NCBI GenBank assembly: GCA_037178975.1
Contig: JASJZH010000003.1
Span: 6,262,001 to 6,326,000 of the forward strand
DNA length: 64,000 nt
From: Oscheius tipulae
Taxonomy: Eukaryota > Nematoda > Chromadorea > Rhabditida > Rhabditidae
Direction: 5' to 3'
Positions 20,634 through 33,131 of the stretch are shown piece after piece. Made by a program: the position numbers and the translations under genes. The notes beneath the pieces were generated by a model. That model made no database searches and was not told where the DNA came from. It saw only the letters and a list, made by a program, of their open reading frames with translations. Positions within the stretch are counted from its first letter, which is position 1; every line of letters starts with the position of its first letter.

Positions 20634-23495
20634 TTAGCCCTTGGTGGCTCTGCCAGCAATTAGCTTCTGGATGACGGTTTCGTCGATCAGGGTCGTCGTG
20701 TCGCCAATCCCGTCCTCGGCTCCTTCGACGATCTTGCGCAGAATACGACGAGTCACCTGAATTTGAATATATATTTACCCGAACTACCTAAAAAAAAGCA
20801 CCTTTCCAGAGCGTGTTTTCGGCAAACCGGGAGCCTCTTGAATGACATCGGGGACGGCAATGGCGCCAATCTTCGAGCGGACAAATGTCTTCAGCTCGAT
20901 CACGAGACTCGGTGTGAGCTTTTCATCATGATTCAACGTGACGAAGGCGTAGGGGAAGCAGCCCTTGATGTCGTGTGGCGCGGCGACGACGGCAGCTTCG
21001 GCGACCTTCTCGTGAGCGACCAGCGCACTTTCTATCTCCGCCGTCGAGAGCAGATGGCCGGAGACGTTCATCAGATCATCGACACGACCCGTGATCCACA
21101 GGTAGCCATCTTCGTCACGTCGAGCTCCGTCTCCAGTGAAGTAGTACCCGTTGAACGGGGCAAAGTAAGTCTTCACGAAGCTAAAAATGGATCATTTTTC
21201 ATGGAGAACAGAGTAAAACGAACCGTTGCTCATCCCCATAGACACCACGCAGCATGCCGGGCCAGGCTCTATCGAAGCAAAGGTTGCCTTCTCCCGGTCC
21301 CTCGATAATTCTTCCTTCGGCGTCAAGGAGCACCGGATTGATACCGAAGAAGGGGAAAGTGGCCGAGCCTGGTTTCATTGGAGTGGCTCCAGGCATCGGG
21401 ACGATCATGTGACCTCCAGTCTCCGTCTGCCAGTAGGTATCCACCACGGAGCATTTCTCTTTGCCTACGACCGTGTACAGCCATTTCCAGGCAGCCGGAT
21501 TGATCGGCTCGCCGACGGTTCCGAGAATTTCGAGGCTGTCTCGTGATGTCTTCTCCACATGCTCGTCTCCAAGTGCCATTAAGGCACGAACGGCTGTTGG
21601 CGAGGTGTAGAGCTTGTTCACACGGTGCTTGTCGACCACCTCCCACATTCTCGAAGACGATGGATGGGTTGGAACACCTTCGAACCAAACCCCCGTCAGT
21701 CCGTTCATCAGCGGTCCGTATAGGAGGTACGAATGACCGGTGATCCATCCGCAGTCGGCCGTACACCAGAAGATGTCGCGTTCATTGTGCACATCGAACG
21801 TGCATTTGGTCGTGAAGTAGGCGTAGACCATGTAGCCGGCCGTCGTGTGTTGAATTCCTTTCGGCTTGCCCGTCGATCCTCTGAAAAAAGAACAATGGTA
21901 GATGACTTTTTTTTTTCTCTAATTGCATTCATCGACTATCTCACACGTCTCCAGCTGTGTCAATGCCAACAAAACGCTCACTGATTTCGAAAATATCTCA
22001 TTTCCTTTCCCTCCCCCCACGAGTGCGCGCTGCATATTTTTCAAAGAGAAGAAGTCGACTCGATGCGTGGCTCTCTTCCCCCACATCACAGACACAAAGA
22101 TGAGAGAAGCATGGCCGCCAGCGCATTGACTACGGCTGAATCGGATATGCTGTCTTCAATCCAGGCCAGACCAGGAGGAAAACGAGCCCAATTTGGCGGA
22201 ATTCAGGACCTGATAGGTCGTTTACGTCATGCTATCTAAGGAATTATGTATTCCACGACAGCTGAGCATCGAACCTTATTTGGTGAAACACCCCGTGGCC
22301 GATGATTTGTGTTCGATCAGCAACTTGCTTGCCTCTAAAAAAAAAGTTCCCCCTTGATCAGATATTATTGCATTAAAAGTTGCGTTCACTGTTTCAATCA
22401 GTTTTGAAGGGAAGTAAGAAGGGATCTAGGGAACGAAGTTGAACCATTTTGGGGACGATCCTAATTCAATTTTCCTAAGAGAAAGCGAGACCACGAGCTC
22501 AGAAGAAAGGTGCAAAAACAACTCACGAGGTGTAGAGCAGAAAGAGTGGGCTCTCGGCTTCCATCCATTCCACAGGCGAATCCACATTCTTATACTTTGT
22601 CATTTCCGTCTCGTAGATGTGGTCAATGGACGTCGGCACGTAAGGCTCTGGCCGGGAAGCTCCTTCCGGGAGGGTCACTCTCTTGAGATGCTCGACAACG
22701 ACGACAGATTCCACCTTGACGTCTTCATTGCTAGCAAAAACGACGGCAGCATCGCTGATGGCCTTCAGATCGACATATTTCGAGCCGCGGAAGACGCCGT
22801 CGGCTGTCACGATTACTCGACACTTGGCGTCAACAACCCGAGCTGCTAGGGATTCGGCAGAAAATCCGGCAAAGACGACCGAATGCATCGCGCCTATAAA
22901 CAAAAGTACTTTTGAATAAACAGAAAGTTGACTAACCGATACGAACACAGGCCAGCATGGCCACAGCCAGTTCCATGACCATCGGTAGATAGAGAGCCAC
23001 GACATCACCTCGCTTCACTCCATGCGCACGAAGGACGGCAGAAAAATTGACGACTTGCTCGTGGAGCTCGCGGTAGGTGATCTGGTACGAGTCGGAGGGC
23101 TCATTTCCTTCCCAGATGTAGGCAACTTTGTCTCCTAGTCCACGTTGAATGTTTCTCTCGAGGCAGTTGTAGGCGATGTTCGTACGGCATCCGTCCATGA
23201 AACGGCAGAAGATCTTGCCCTTCTTGGCATCGAAATTGTACTCGAGGCCCTTGGAAGAAGTTTTCTCGAAGTAGAGCTCGGCCGCGACAGTCTTCCAGAA
23301 GGCATCGGAGTCGTTGATAGAGCTGCGGTACATTTCATGGTAGGACGGAAGGCCGGAGACGTGAGCGCCGGCTAGAAGGGGAGCGGGTGGGAGAAAAACC
23401 TTAAAGAAGCCTTGATTATGTCAAAATATTATAAAACTAACCTCTTCGGCTGGTGTCGTGCTGCGTAAGTCGAACTTCACACGAGAATCGGACAT
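20634..23495 (-). CDS. Acetyl-CoA synthetase (AMP-forming)
   Basis: Exons (minus strand) 23495-23442, 23399-22937, 22893-22527, 21880-21224, 21180-20802 and 20756-20634 give 680 aa in phase. It makes acetyl-CoA from acetate, ATP and CoA through an acetyl-adenylate. Visible landmarks: [19 protein letters not shown] near the start of the core, [13 protein letters not shown], the nucleotide-binding P-loop [11 protein letters not shown] at about 291-301 (split by the intron 21881-22526), [72 protein letters not shown], and the acetylatable lysine motif PKTRSGK. Length and motif order match ACSS1/2. No mitochondrial presequence is evident ([18 protein letters not shown]), so a cytosolic or nuclear enzyme is more likely. 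Its degenerate tandem copy begins about 200 bases downstream. Confidence 0.95.
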
Positions 23496-24208
23496 TCCAA
23501 AGACGAGACAACGGCTGGACCAAAGGCAACCTGGAAACTTGTTGTCTTTTGAAAAGAAGAGGCTAAAGGAGCCTTTTCTCGAGGGAATAATGTGTATATC
23601 GAGAGCGACGAGGATACGTGAGGATCGCATGACAAAGAGCTCAACAACAGCAGCAAAAAGGGAAAGAGAGAACAATAGTGCGGTAAAGGGTGGTCCGCCC
23701 CGGGGTTTCCCTTTTCACTTTATCTGATCGTTCGATGTCGCCTCTCGGGCCAGACAAAGTGCAGAGATCTTTTCGGGGTGGCCTAGACTTGGGGAGGGGG
23801 AAATAGGGGAAGGACACAGCCGGCTGGCTGGCCGGCAGCAGCGCAGAATGCCTCCCTCCGGCCGCTCGGGAAAGAGGCGGAGTTAGCGCCTTTCGCACGT
23901 AAATGTGACACACGGCAAAACTAGCGCCAACATTTAATTTTTGAACATTGCTTGCCCACGAATATCCTCTTTCTCAAGATTTTTTTTTTCGCCAGCATTA
24001 CTTTTCCCTTATCTGGCTACTACTGCGTGCAGAATACTTCAAACAACTACAAAACAGAAGGCAATCGCTGTATACTCTTACAACAATTCGCTAAAAACGA
24101 CTGTTTTGCTTTATCTCAGTTTTCTGGAGAGCTTTCATTGTTCCCCATTTCTTTTGTGTTCTTTACTTCTAACAACATGTAAACATTCAGGTAATCTAGC
24201 TTCACCAC

Positions 24209-27200
24209 ATGGACAAACCGTGTGGCTCGGCAGAACACTATCTCTGCGAGCTCAATGACGTTCTTGTGCAGCTCCAAGCTATCCTCAAATGCAGCATTTG
24301 GTAGGTTTTTCACCATTATTTTAGTTTATATTCACCTGGTCTATCCATGGCGTGTCCTTCGGTCAGCAAAATGTCAGTAGTTCCATTCATCATGCACGTA
24401 AATCTCAAAACTCTTTCTACTTTCTCCAATGGCAGTGTTACTAAAAGCGACGTTAGTCTTTTAGAGACTATTCTGGGAAGCATTTTCCTAGCAATACCTT
24501 GTTCCTCAAGCAATAACTTCCGTATTAGTTTGCCACTTGCCATAATTTGTCGAATTCTAGAGGAAACTTTCAGTTGTTCGACCCTTCGAGATCCCGTGAC
24601 TCTGAGCTGCACCCATGCCTTTTGCAAAGAGTGCATCGAGGGTGTCTTCCAGAGAAGAAGTTCCATCGAATGTCCCATGTGCCGGAAGGTCATCAACAGA
24701 AGGTACATTGGTTGGCATTTCCTCTTGAAAACGACTTCTAGAGGTGCAAGAGCACCCTCCGAACACATCGACAGCATTACATCGATGTTTCTCCAAGTGG
24801 TGAAGAATTTCAAAGGGGAGCTGAAGGAGACCAATACGATCCCGAAGGATAAGTTCATTATGGAGAGTCAGGCGATGACACAGGTCACGGACAGTCCTCT
24901 GCGACAGATCAACCTCAAGGAGTCTACAATTACTACGGTAGGCAGTTTTTCTGTTTTTTTTTGCATACAATGAATTCAGCGGAAGAAGAGGAAAATTGAC
25001 GCTCTGGACATGGTGGCAAGTAAGCTGGCCCGAATTGAGGAATCAGACGGCTTTACGGTTCCGGTGGTACCAGAAAGAGCGAAAGACGATGAAAAACAGC
25101 AGCTAGTAGGTTTTTTCCCAATTTTATAAAGTTTCTTAGAAGAACAAGAGAAGAGGAGCCACTGCCAGGACCCTCCAGCTGTCCGATCCAATTCCGGACT
25201 CTCCCATGGCTAAAATGAAAGGAATCCACGTCAAATTGGAGCCAGTTGGCAAGCCACCACCATATCCAGTAGCGACTGTTGCATCTTCTTCCCGTGTCAC
25301 AAGGAGCAAGGTTTTTTATTCGATTCATTCTGTAATGAGCTCCTTCCAGAGCCGAGAATCGTCAGCCACTCCCTCTCCTACAAAGCAGGTCGAAAAGGCG
25401 AAGTCTCTGCCGAGAAAAATATCACAGGCCACTGCAAACATAGCAGAAAAGTTTGGATTCGATTGCGGAGATTACCAGGTAATTTGTTGACCTTTATTGT
25501 TTTTTTTTGTCACAAAATAGCGAGAGGCTGACAACATAAGCAGGTAAATGTTATCTGAACACAAAATATCGCTTGACTTGAATTGAATGTCATCTTACAT
25601 TATTGAAGCGCAGTGGTGTCCGTTTGCCTGTCTGTCCGTCTGTATCATGATGTCCGTACAATTGCCTGTCAACACTAATACCCAAAATCACTCGCATTTT
25701 TAAACAATCACATCGCGCTGTTTTTGATGAATGTCCTCTTAGGTCCATGGCCAATTTTTTAGGCTCGTTGTCGGCCATAAAGTCCCGGTTTTCAGATAAA
25801 AGGAAATACACCATCTCCTAAAGAAGAAAAGCCTGCTATTAAAGAACCCGTCTTCGAAAGACCACAAAAATCTACTCCACCACCAATTTTGAAGCCGAAA
25901 TCAGAATCACGGCATACGAATACAGATTCAATTGAAGCGTTCCCCGTCCAGGTTCAATGCGATCTGATGCCCAACAATTTGAAGACGGCTATACGGAGAG
26001 AGAAAAGTGAGTATTTGACCGTTTTCACATTTTATAGCAAATTTTCAGACGAAAATCCTTCCATGAGCGACATCAGCGCCTTCTTCTCTATCTTTCCCGA
26101 ATCGCGCGAGCTCTTCAAGATGAATCTTCCAATTTTGCTTCGCGAGCTCGGGATGCGGCCCTACCACGATCCGAATACCTCAGTGAGGCTCCGGGAAGGA
26201 CAGCAGACTCTCAAATGTAGATGGTTATAGATGCTTTTGATATGAATAAGCCATTTTTAGTTGAAATAGCTGTAGACGAAGACGGAGCATACCTAAGCGA
26301 CCACGACGCCACTGAAGCCATGATAAACTGCTCGATGCTCTCTTCCGAGGTAGTTTTGGGTTTTCCCTATAAGAAAATTGTTTTATAGGCTGCTCGTCCG
26401 GCTGTAAAGGAGCTTAAAAGTTGGGAAGATATCGGCTGTCAGACAGAAGACGTGGAGAAGGAAGATGATGAAGTCGGTCTTTCTCACATTTCATTAAATT
26501 TGAAACTCTCAGGTGGTCCCGGACTCTGAAGGCTGTCAGGAGACTGTGAAAGAGTCGAATACTGCAGGCTTTCAAACAGAGGTGCCTTATTTTATAGCTA
26601 TTTTCATGATTTCAGTTCAGGAGTTTTCTGACAAACCATGTCCGATTTGTCGGGCAAAAATGAGGTCGGATGCTTGCTGTCAGACGGAAGTTATACCCTC
26701 CGTCTCCCAAACCCGTGTAAATTCCCCACAGCCCAAAATTTTAGCAAAAGGTGACTGTCCAGAGGAGGCGTCCGAGGGAACGGTCGTATGTGACTCGAAT
26801 AGTTTTGAAGATAATGGTGAGGTTTTTTGTTCAAGAGTGAAATTAAAGTTCAGATTATGATGCCCCGAGAGAATTCGTAATAGCAGTGTCCCTACGGGAA
26901 AGTCCAAATGATAACTTTGTGCTGAAACAGTTCAAGGCCGTCTTCAACAACAACGTGAAGATCCAGACGGAAATCAGCTCCAAAACTACGCATTTGGTTC
27001 TCATGAATGCTCTCAGTGAGTGCCTGTTCAGTTCTCGTTATTCAAATATCCCTCTTCCACTGACAGCTGCGAATAATTTGTTGTTTCTGGTAAACTGCCA
27101 CTGACTGGCAGCCTATTCTCATGTCACTTTTGTTACTGAAATTACGAGTCAAGCCAAGTACTTATTCTAACTTTCGACATGGTCTGGCATGACATTTTTA

Positions 27201-28263
27201 CTTCGAAATGACGTGTAATATCACATGACGATATTCGCAGGCAGCACATAATTCGGCTTTTCCTATCTGCTTATGAAAGTCACAGTGTAAGGGAAACGTA
27301 CGATTAATTTTTAGCTGAAAGAGGGAAACATAGATTATATAGACAAGTGTTCCCGACACGTAAATGGTAGTCAATTAGCTTTAAACTGTCTGCTCACTGC
27401 CCAATAGCCATATCTCAACGTTACAGTATGGGGGGAGACTAGAAGTATTCGCAATCTAGATTAAGAAAAAAAGTTCTCAAGAAACACAATAAAGTAAACG
27501 TAAAGGTAAACGTTGAATTATGCAAGTCAATAAAGGTAATCTGTTGAGTAACAACGTTTTTTTTTCTATCAACATTTTCCAGATCGAAACTACAACAAGC
27601 CGATACCAATCAGCTTCGCTGTTGCCGTCTGTCGCCGTGTTGAGGTTCTCAACCGCAGGTGGATTCATGACTCACTTTCCAAAAAGACCCTTCTCAATAC
27701 AGTATATTTTCCTTTGTAATCCTAAAAGCTGACTTTTTCAGGCCGCCTACAAGGTGTCTGGACAGGATTACAAGCCCTGGTTTGTCTCTCCTAGCCTCCC
27801 ATCTCCCCAAGCCTTGAGAGATTTCCGCTTTTACATTCCCCGAAAATACTTTCAAGATGAGCAAATAGAGTCCAGAGACGTGAGTTTTACTTTAGTTACA
27901 GTAACCGTGGTTTAGGCCCTGGTCCGACTTGCGATTCTCGCAGGAGCAGAGATTTTGCGGATTGCGGATCTCCAGACCGTCCTGCCGCCACAGCAGTCCC
28001 CGAAAAACAAGTTCACGCAATTCATGAACATTTCTCGAGCCGAAAAATCGACTGTGATCATTTTTTCACCTAGATGCAGAAATCAGGATGCGGCCTATAG
28101 GCTGAAAATAGATTTTGGCATTGATGTTGGTTATTTTCTTATACAAAAATATAATTAAACCCAGGTACTGAACGCGAATTTCATCCTGGACTCGGTGTGT
28201 CGAGGAAGCCCACAGGAAATGGATAGATATCTTGTGGATAAACGACCCTGGCTTCCATTTTGA
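24209..28263 (+). CDS. brc-1: BRCA1 orthologue (RING + tandem BRCT)
   Basis: Seventeen exons join in phase into 795 aa: 24209-24300, 24574-24702, 24742-24937, 24980-25105, 25140-25310, 25350-25478, 25796-26006, 26049-26216, 26261-26349, 26389-26472, 26513-26581, 26621-26816, 26854-27015, 27583-27701, 27742-27879, 27916-28125, 28165-28263. The N-terminal RING starts LKCSIC-CSTLRDP (Cys 28 and 31) and continues CTHAFCKEC..CPMC, very close to C. elegans BRC-1. A basic KKRKID near 140 is a likely nuclear signal. The C-terminal 240 residues form two BRCT repeats (REFVIAVSL.., WIHDSLSKK, and VLNANFILDS before the stop). Known role: with BRD-1, an E3 ubiquitin ligase in double-strand-break repair. 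BARD1 is unlikely because no ankyrin repeats are seen. The middle contains repeated (C/F)QTE motifs. An acceptor TTCAG lies 5 nt upstream of the one that keeps frame at 26621. Confidence 0.93.
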
Positions 28264-28540
28264 CAGTTAGACGATTGGATCGTCTTGGGAATGGCTAATG
28301 ACCAAGCTGACAAGATTTATTTCTGTATTTTTATACTTTAAAAGTTGACAAATTGTAGATCTTTATGTAGGATAAGCTAGCTCCACTATTGCAATAGAAG
28401 GGGTGAGAATAAACAGTTTCACAACTCAGAATTAGTAGCACAACCTTCAAGAAACGGAGGAGACCCTTAGTGCAGTGGAAATGGCAGTTTTCGAGAAGAG
28501 GAGAGGGAAAATTACCCGGGAGGAGAGGAAGATCTTGAAA

Positions 28541-31500
28541 TTAGTAGACAATAAGAAGGGTCAGAGAAGAGATGAGGACGGAAAAAGCGATGGATCCGGC
28601 GGCACTCATTCCTTCGGAGTAGATACGGATTCCTGAAAGTTGGTGGGTTTTAGAGCTGTGAAGAATCGGAGGAATAGTCTGTCGGAACAGCTGTTCTGTG
28701 AGAATCGGAGTTGGACAGTACAAGACTGACTGAAATATTTGTTCTCGCCCAATTGAGGACAGCTCCTATTCTGGACACTTTGTGTCAAAGGCAGCATCTA
28801 CTTTCAACTCCCAGTCGCCTCCTGATCATAATAAGAGTTTTCGGCATTCAGTCAACACATGGTACATGGCCAAGGTCTTAGGAATTTTAAGAAACAAGCT
28901 TGGTCTCAGCTATTTCTATATCATTACGTTTTTACTTAATGTCTCATTTTGTACTATCCCTGAACCATAATATTGTAGCCACCTCGTCGTCACGTGCCCG
29001 CACGTCTCTCTCAGAAGAAACGTTTTCTCAAAGTCTCCCGAACTAACTTTCTTGACTTGCCATCTTTGTGGGAGCAAAGTAACTCCCTAATTGACAATAA
29101 TGGCTACAGACAGAAGAGCACTCTCACAGAGCCTTTTGGGAATTTAGAACTAGGTACCTCCAACTGCAGTTGAGCTAGTAATCTGTCAAAAAGAGCGTGG
29201 GATCATTTCTGTAATTAGCGAGCATGAACATTGGCAGCGAATCCCGTCTTCAGGTAATCTCAGCTAAACTCTGTCGAAGTTTCGCAGTTCTTATGTCTGT
29301 CTTACCAATTTTTAGGTTTTTCTCATGCTAGTCCTCATTATTCGATCAGCTACGGTTTATGAGTGACTTACCCGTGTCGTATGCATAGTTTCCCCTCGTT
29401 TACTTCCAGACTACACAGTTATAATCGCCAGTCAATTAGCGCCTGTGAATCAAGGACACACGAACCTGGCTGTACTTTTCGCGTCGAGTAGCGGATGCTG
29501 GGTCCCTTGAAATGTCCATTCGAGAATCTGTTCGTAGTCAACTCGATCAGCAGCCAGTTGTGAGTGGAATGAAGTTTGGTGATGTTGTTCGAATTGTCGC
29601 ATGGGATCCTGAAAGACGAGTGTTATTTCCTGTCTGTCTGATTAGACCTCCGGTCCGGATTGTCTAATTGGCCGTCTAATCGAACGGCCAGCTCCCCAAT
29701 TAGTCAAGAGAGAGAGAGAGAGACTCACGCTGTTGTGATTCCCTGGGCTCCGTAGACGGCCAATTGGTCGTTGCAACGGACCATCGGACTCAGATCCTCG
29801 TTGTCCAGGCCGAGTTCTTCGATCTCAGCGTCAATGACGGTCCACGGGTCGTCCGACTGAAAAGTCTAGTGTTTGAATCAAGTGGTAAGTGTGTCCAATT
29901 GCTACAAGCACAGTTTGAGTATGAGAACCTCTAGATAGAGACAATAAGAGAAGTCATCACTGGTTGAATGGTAGTCTACCCTACTGTAGTTGTAAGAGAC
30001 TGGAGATGGGATGAGGACAGTGGTTTTCAAAGAAAACCAGTGGGTCTTTTAAAGTCTTCTTTTAAAGTCGTCAGTCTTTTAAACAGAGGTATGATATAAG
30101 AGCTGTGTAACTGACTACCAATAAAATAGACTTAGTGTCTAGCAGTCAGTCTTCAGAGCAGTCAATTGCTCATTCCTACAGATTTTTGAAAGTGTGAAAT
30201 GAAAACAGTAATAGGTTGTGTATCGTTAACAATAGAACTGTCAGTAAATTGTTAGTTCTCAGGGAAGTTCATTATCTCGAACTGTTAGGATCTTAATTTG
30301 ACTAATACCAGCTCAAAGATCCTTTCCCAATCATCGAGAGTCAGTAGTCATTCCCAAGACGACCCAATCGTCTAGCTCTCAAAATGGAAGCCAGGGTCGT
30401 TTCCCCCTCCGAGCGTTCCGATTTCACTCACGAAGTGCCTACTTGATTTAATTCTCGCCGTCGATTTCATTTGCATTGCGGGGCCCGGATTTCGGAGCGG
30501 GGCAGACCAAATTGGCCGGATGATGATGACTCAGACCCCCATATAAATGTCGGAGCAATTTGGACACGCACCTCTGAATAGAAAGGACTAGAAACTCACG
30601 CGGATCAGCCATTGACAGAAGGTCTCCCTTTTCCTCTCACTCGGGTACGTCGAGAGAGCCACATGGCCACGATCGTCGGCATCAATGAGACCACAAGTCG
30701 AGTCGGTGAAGAAGTCCTTCTTGGTCAGGGTTTCGCAACGATCTCCGGTAAATCCGTAGCCACAACGACAGGAACAGAGACCGTCCTCGATCTTGCCGCC
30801 GTTGAGACACTCCAAGGTGCATTTGTCTGTAATTGTTGCGAGTTAGGGGCGACTTCAAAGCCATGCTATCAATCACAGTGACAGCCACCTGGCTCTATTT
30901 GGATCTCGTAATTTGGTGTTGATTGGCTTCTGGACAGGTCTTTGAATACACACAATATGTTTAGCCCGTCCTTCAAAATATATTCATGATTATCCAGCTG
31001 GTATGAACAAAGTTGAGTCGGGCGCGCTGAAAGTTTTAGGCGTCGCGCAAAAATCCCAACTCGACGATAAGTTCAGTTTTTGAAATTTACGCAAACGTCT
31101 TTTTCCTTTATAGAGCTTTAAAATGACGCCGAATAATTTTGCTGTTACCTAACAGTACGAGAAAGTAAGACACAGTTCGAACTCTCGAACAATCACAGCC
31201 TAAGCCTAACTTGTTATTGACTGACCCAAGGTTTTGATTCGAAACAAAACATGTAGTAGTCTTTGCCCAAATGGACCATCTGTCACTATCCAGAAGACAC
31301 TGATCCCTTCGCTTCTCTCTTCTTTGGTAATTAGGGCTTGTCCTTACGTCTCGGGCCATTAGGATTTGTTTTCAGGAGCCAGATGAGCCAAAGAGAGAGA
31401 GAGACCATCAATCAATTTTTGGGGATATTTGCCTTCTACAGACACCTGTCCACCACAGGAAGCCGCTACTGCCGGGTCAAGTACTACTCAAGGTGCTCAC

Positions 31501-33131
31501 AGGTCGCGTCGGGAGCACCCATAGAAAAAAGCGCCAGTTTTGGAGAGTGGATCAGCTACCAAAACATGGAGATTATCGACTGTTAGATTGCTATGGAATT
31601 GGAATAAATAGACTCAGTTTAGGGTCTGAACTCTGCTCGAATCAACCTTATTACTGGACCAAATATGAATTTCGAGACTTACAATGTTTTGCGAAGTTGT
31701 ACCTTTTTCAAGAGCTATAGCTTTGCCAAATATCATTAAGCATCAAAATCACGATTTAGCGTATTAAATTGCAATTTTCAACGCAGATCGCGCAGGTTTG
31801 GCGCTTTCGGTCCGCCACAATATTTCACTTCTTTGTGATGCTCTGTCCTTAAAACTTGTCTAGAACGATTTTCCACACCTAGAGCTCCAAAAAATACGCT
31901 GAAGAAATATTGAGATTTTATAAATCTGCGATTGTCTACAAAAAGTTGCAGTTCGGGTGGTAAAGAAAGACCTCCAGGGTCCTGATACAAAAATGAAATA
32001 TATGTACCTGTGCAATTGAACTGAAGGTTCAGGTGTCGAGCAATATGATCTCTGGGCTGCTGGACGTTGAGAACTCGTCCCAGAAGTTCATAGCAGACAT
32101 CGGGCTGAAAAGTCAGGAATGACCCTAATCATGGGGGCCATTGTCCTTCGCGGACCATAATTGCCGGTTGTCGCGAAGGAGAAACCAAAAAGGACATGGT
32201 CGTTCCCTGGCTGATTGCCTTATTCTCCAAGAGACAACTCACATTGGCGCAGTTGGTGTTGAGATGAATGGTCTTGTTCTCCTTCTGCCAGGCACAGTGA
32301 CTCGACTCGATGACAACGAACTTAGCCTCGGGTTCGTCAGTGTTTTGGAAGAAGAGACAAGTGTCGCTCATGAGTGTATCTGCCGCATTTGATATACAAT
32401 CGTCCAATTCCTCTGCAAAAAAGTGATTTCGATCAGAGACGTTGATAGTTCAGAGCGGGTTTCGCTTGAAAACATGGCCGCGTGGCGCAATGGATAACGC
32501 GTCTGCCTACGGAGCAGAAGATTGTAGGTTCGAATCCTGCCGTGGTCGAAACTTTTTTCTTGTTTTTGCCCTTTCACAAAGCCATATCTTGTTCTCCTTC
32601 CAGGGTCACTAATGGCGAAGTATTAGTGCCATCTCTCCCTCGGGGCCCTTGCAAGCTCGGGCATACGGACCACCAGCGCTGTGCGCAACTAATAAGAAGG
32701 CCCCTCCCGTCTATTACGCCCGTTTACGGTAGAATGGCCGGCACTGGGCTCCAAAATTAGGTTTCCTTCGACTGGGAGGCCAAATGGACTTCTCTCGGAG
32801 TGGAGGAGAGCTTCCGCTGGTGGTCTTCACGCGAATTGGAGGCGATGGCATGCGAAAAAAGCTCTCACTCTCTTTCGGGATTAGATGAAAAATGAACTCG
32901 TTCACGCGCGTCTAATCCAGAACCTATTCCTCTATGCATAAGCGGGAGGCAATGGCAAATGAGAGTCAGTTTTGTCAGGACATGATCATAAATTATGTCA
33001 AGAGAAATACTCACCGAGAAGACCGACAGTGCTATAGGTGATCTTGTCTGTTGCCAGAACCAGAGGGACCTGAGGTTTAGATAATTTTAAGAGAAGGATA
33101 GACAAACCAGAAAAATGAAGACGATCCTCAT
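28541..33131 (-). CDS. Secreted EGF-CUB protein, probably GPI-anchored
   Basis: Exons (minus strand) 33131-33108, 33069-33015, 32412-32243, 32104-32008, 30826-30600, 29856-29729, 29608-29466 and 28632-28541 give 311 aa in phase. Residues 1-14 (MRIVFIFLVPLVLA) are a signal peptide. A cysteine-containing N-terminal region of about 100 residues is followed by an EGF module (CLNGGKIEDGLCSCRCGYGF, then TGDRC), a CUB-like domain, and a tail GMSAAGSIAF then VLISSLTLLIVY typical of a GPI signal. The EGF-CUB pair is that of nematode astacins, but no HExxH zinc site is present. If the last intron were not used, the frame would run from 29466 to a TAA at 29419-29421 without a membrane tail; the donor GTTCGT is used elsewhere in the window, so I prefer the GPI form. 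A tRNA gene sits in the intron 32413-33014 on the other strand. Confidence 0.75.
32476..32548 (+). tRNA. tRNA-Arg (anticodon ACG)
   Basis: The 73-nt gene has a full cloverleaf. The acceptor stem GGCCGCG pairs with CGTGGTC with two G-U pairs; the D-arm is GCGCAATGGATAACGC; the anticodon stem TCTGC/GCAGA encloses loop CTACGGA with anticodon ACG; the T-arm carries GGTTCGAATCC; the discriminator base is G. A run of six T at 32553-32558 is the Pol III terminator. It reads CGN arginine codons (A34 edited to inosine). Confidence 0.95.

Noticed and set aside
24316-24858. 180-codon open frame on the minus strand across brc-1
   Set aside because: It is a shadow of the RING exons and the first intron of brc-1.
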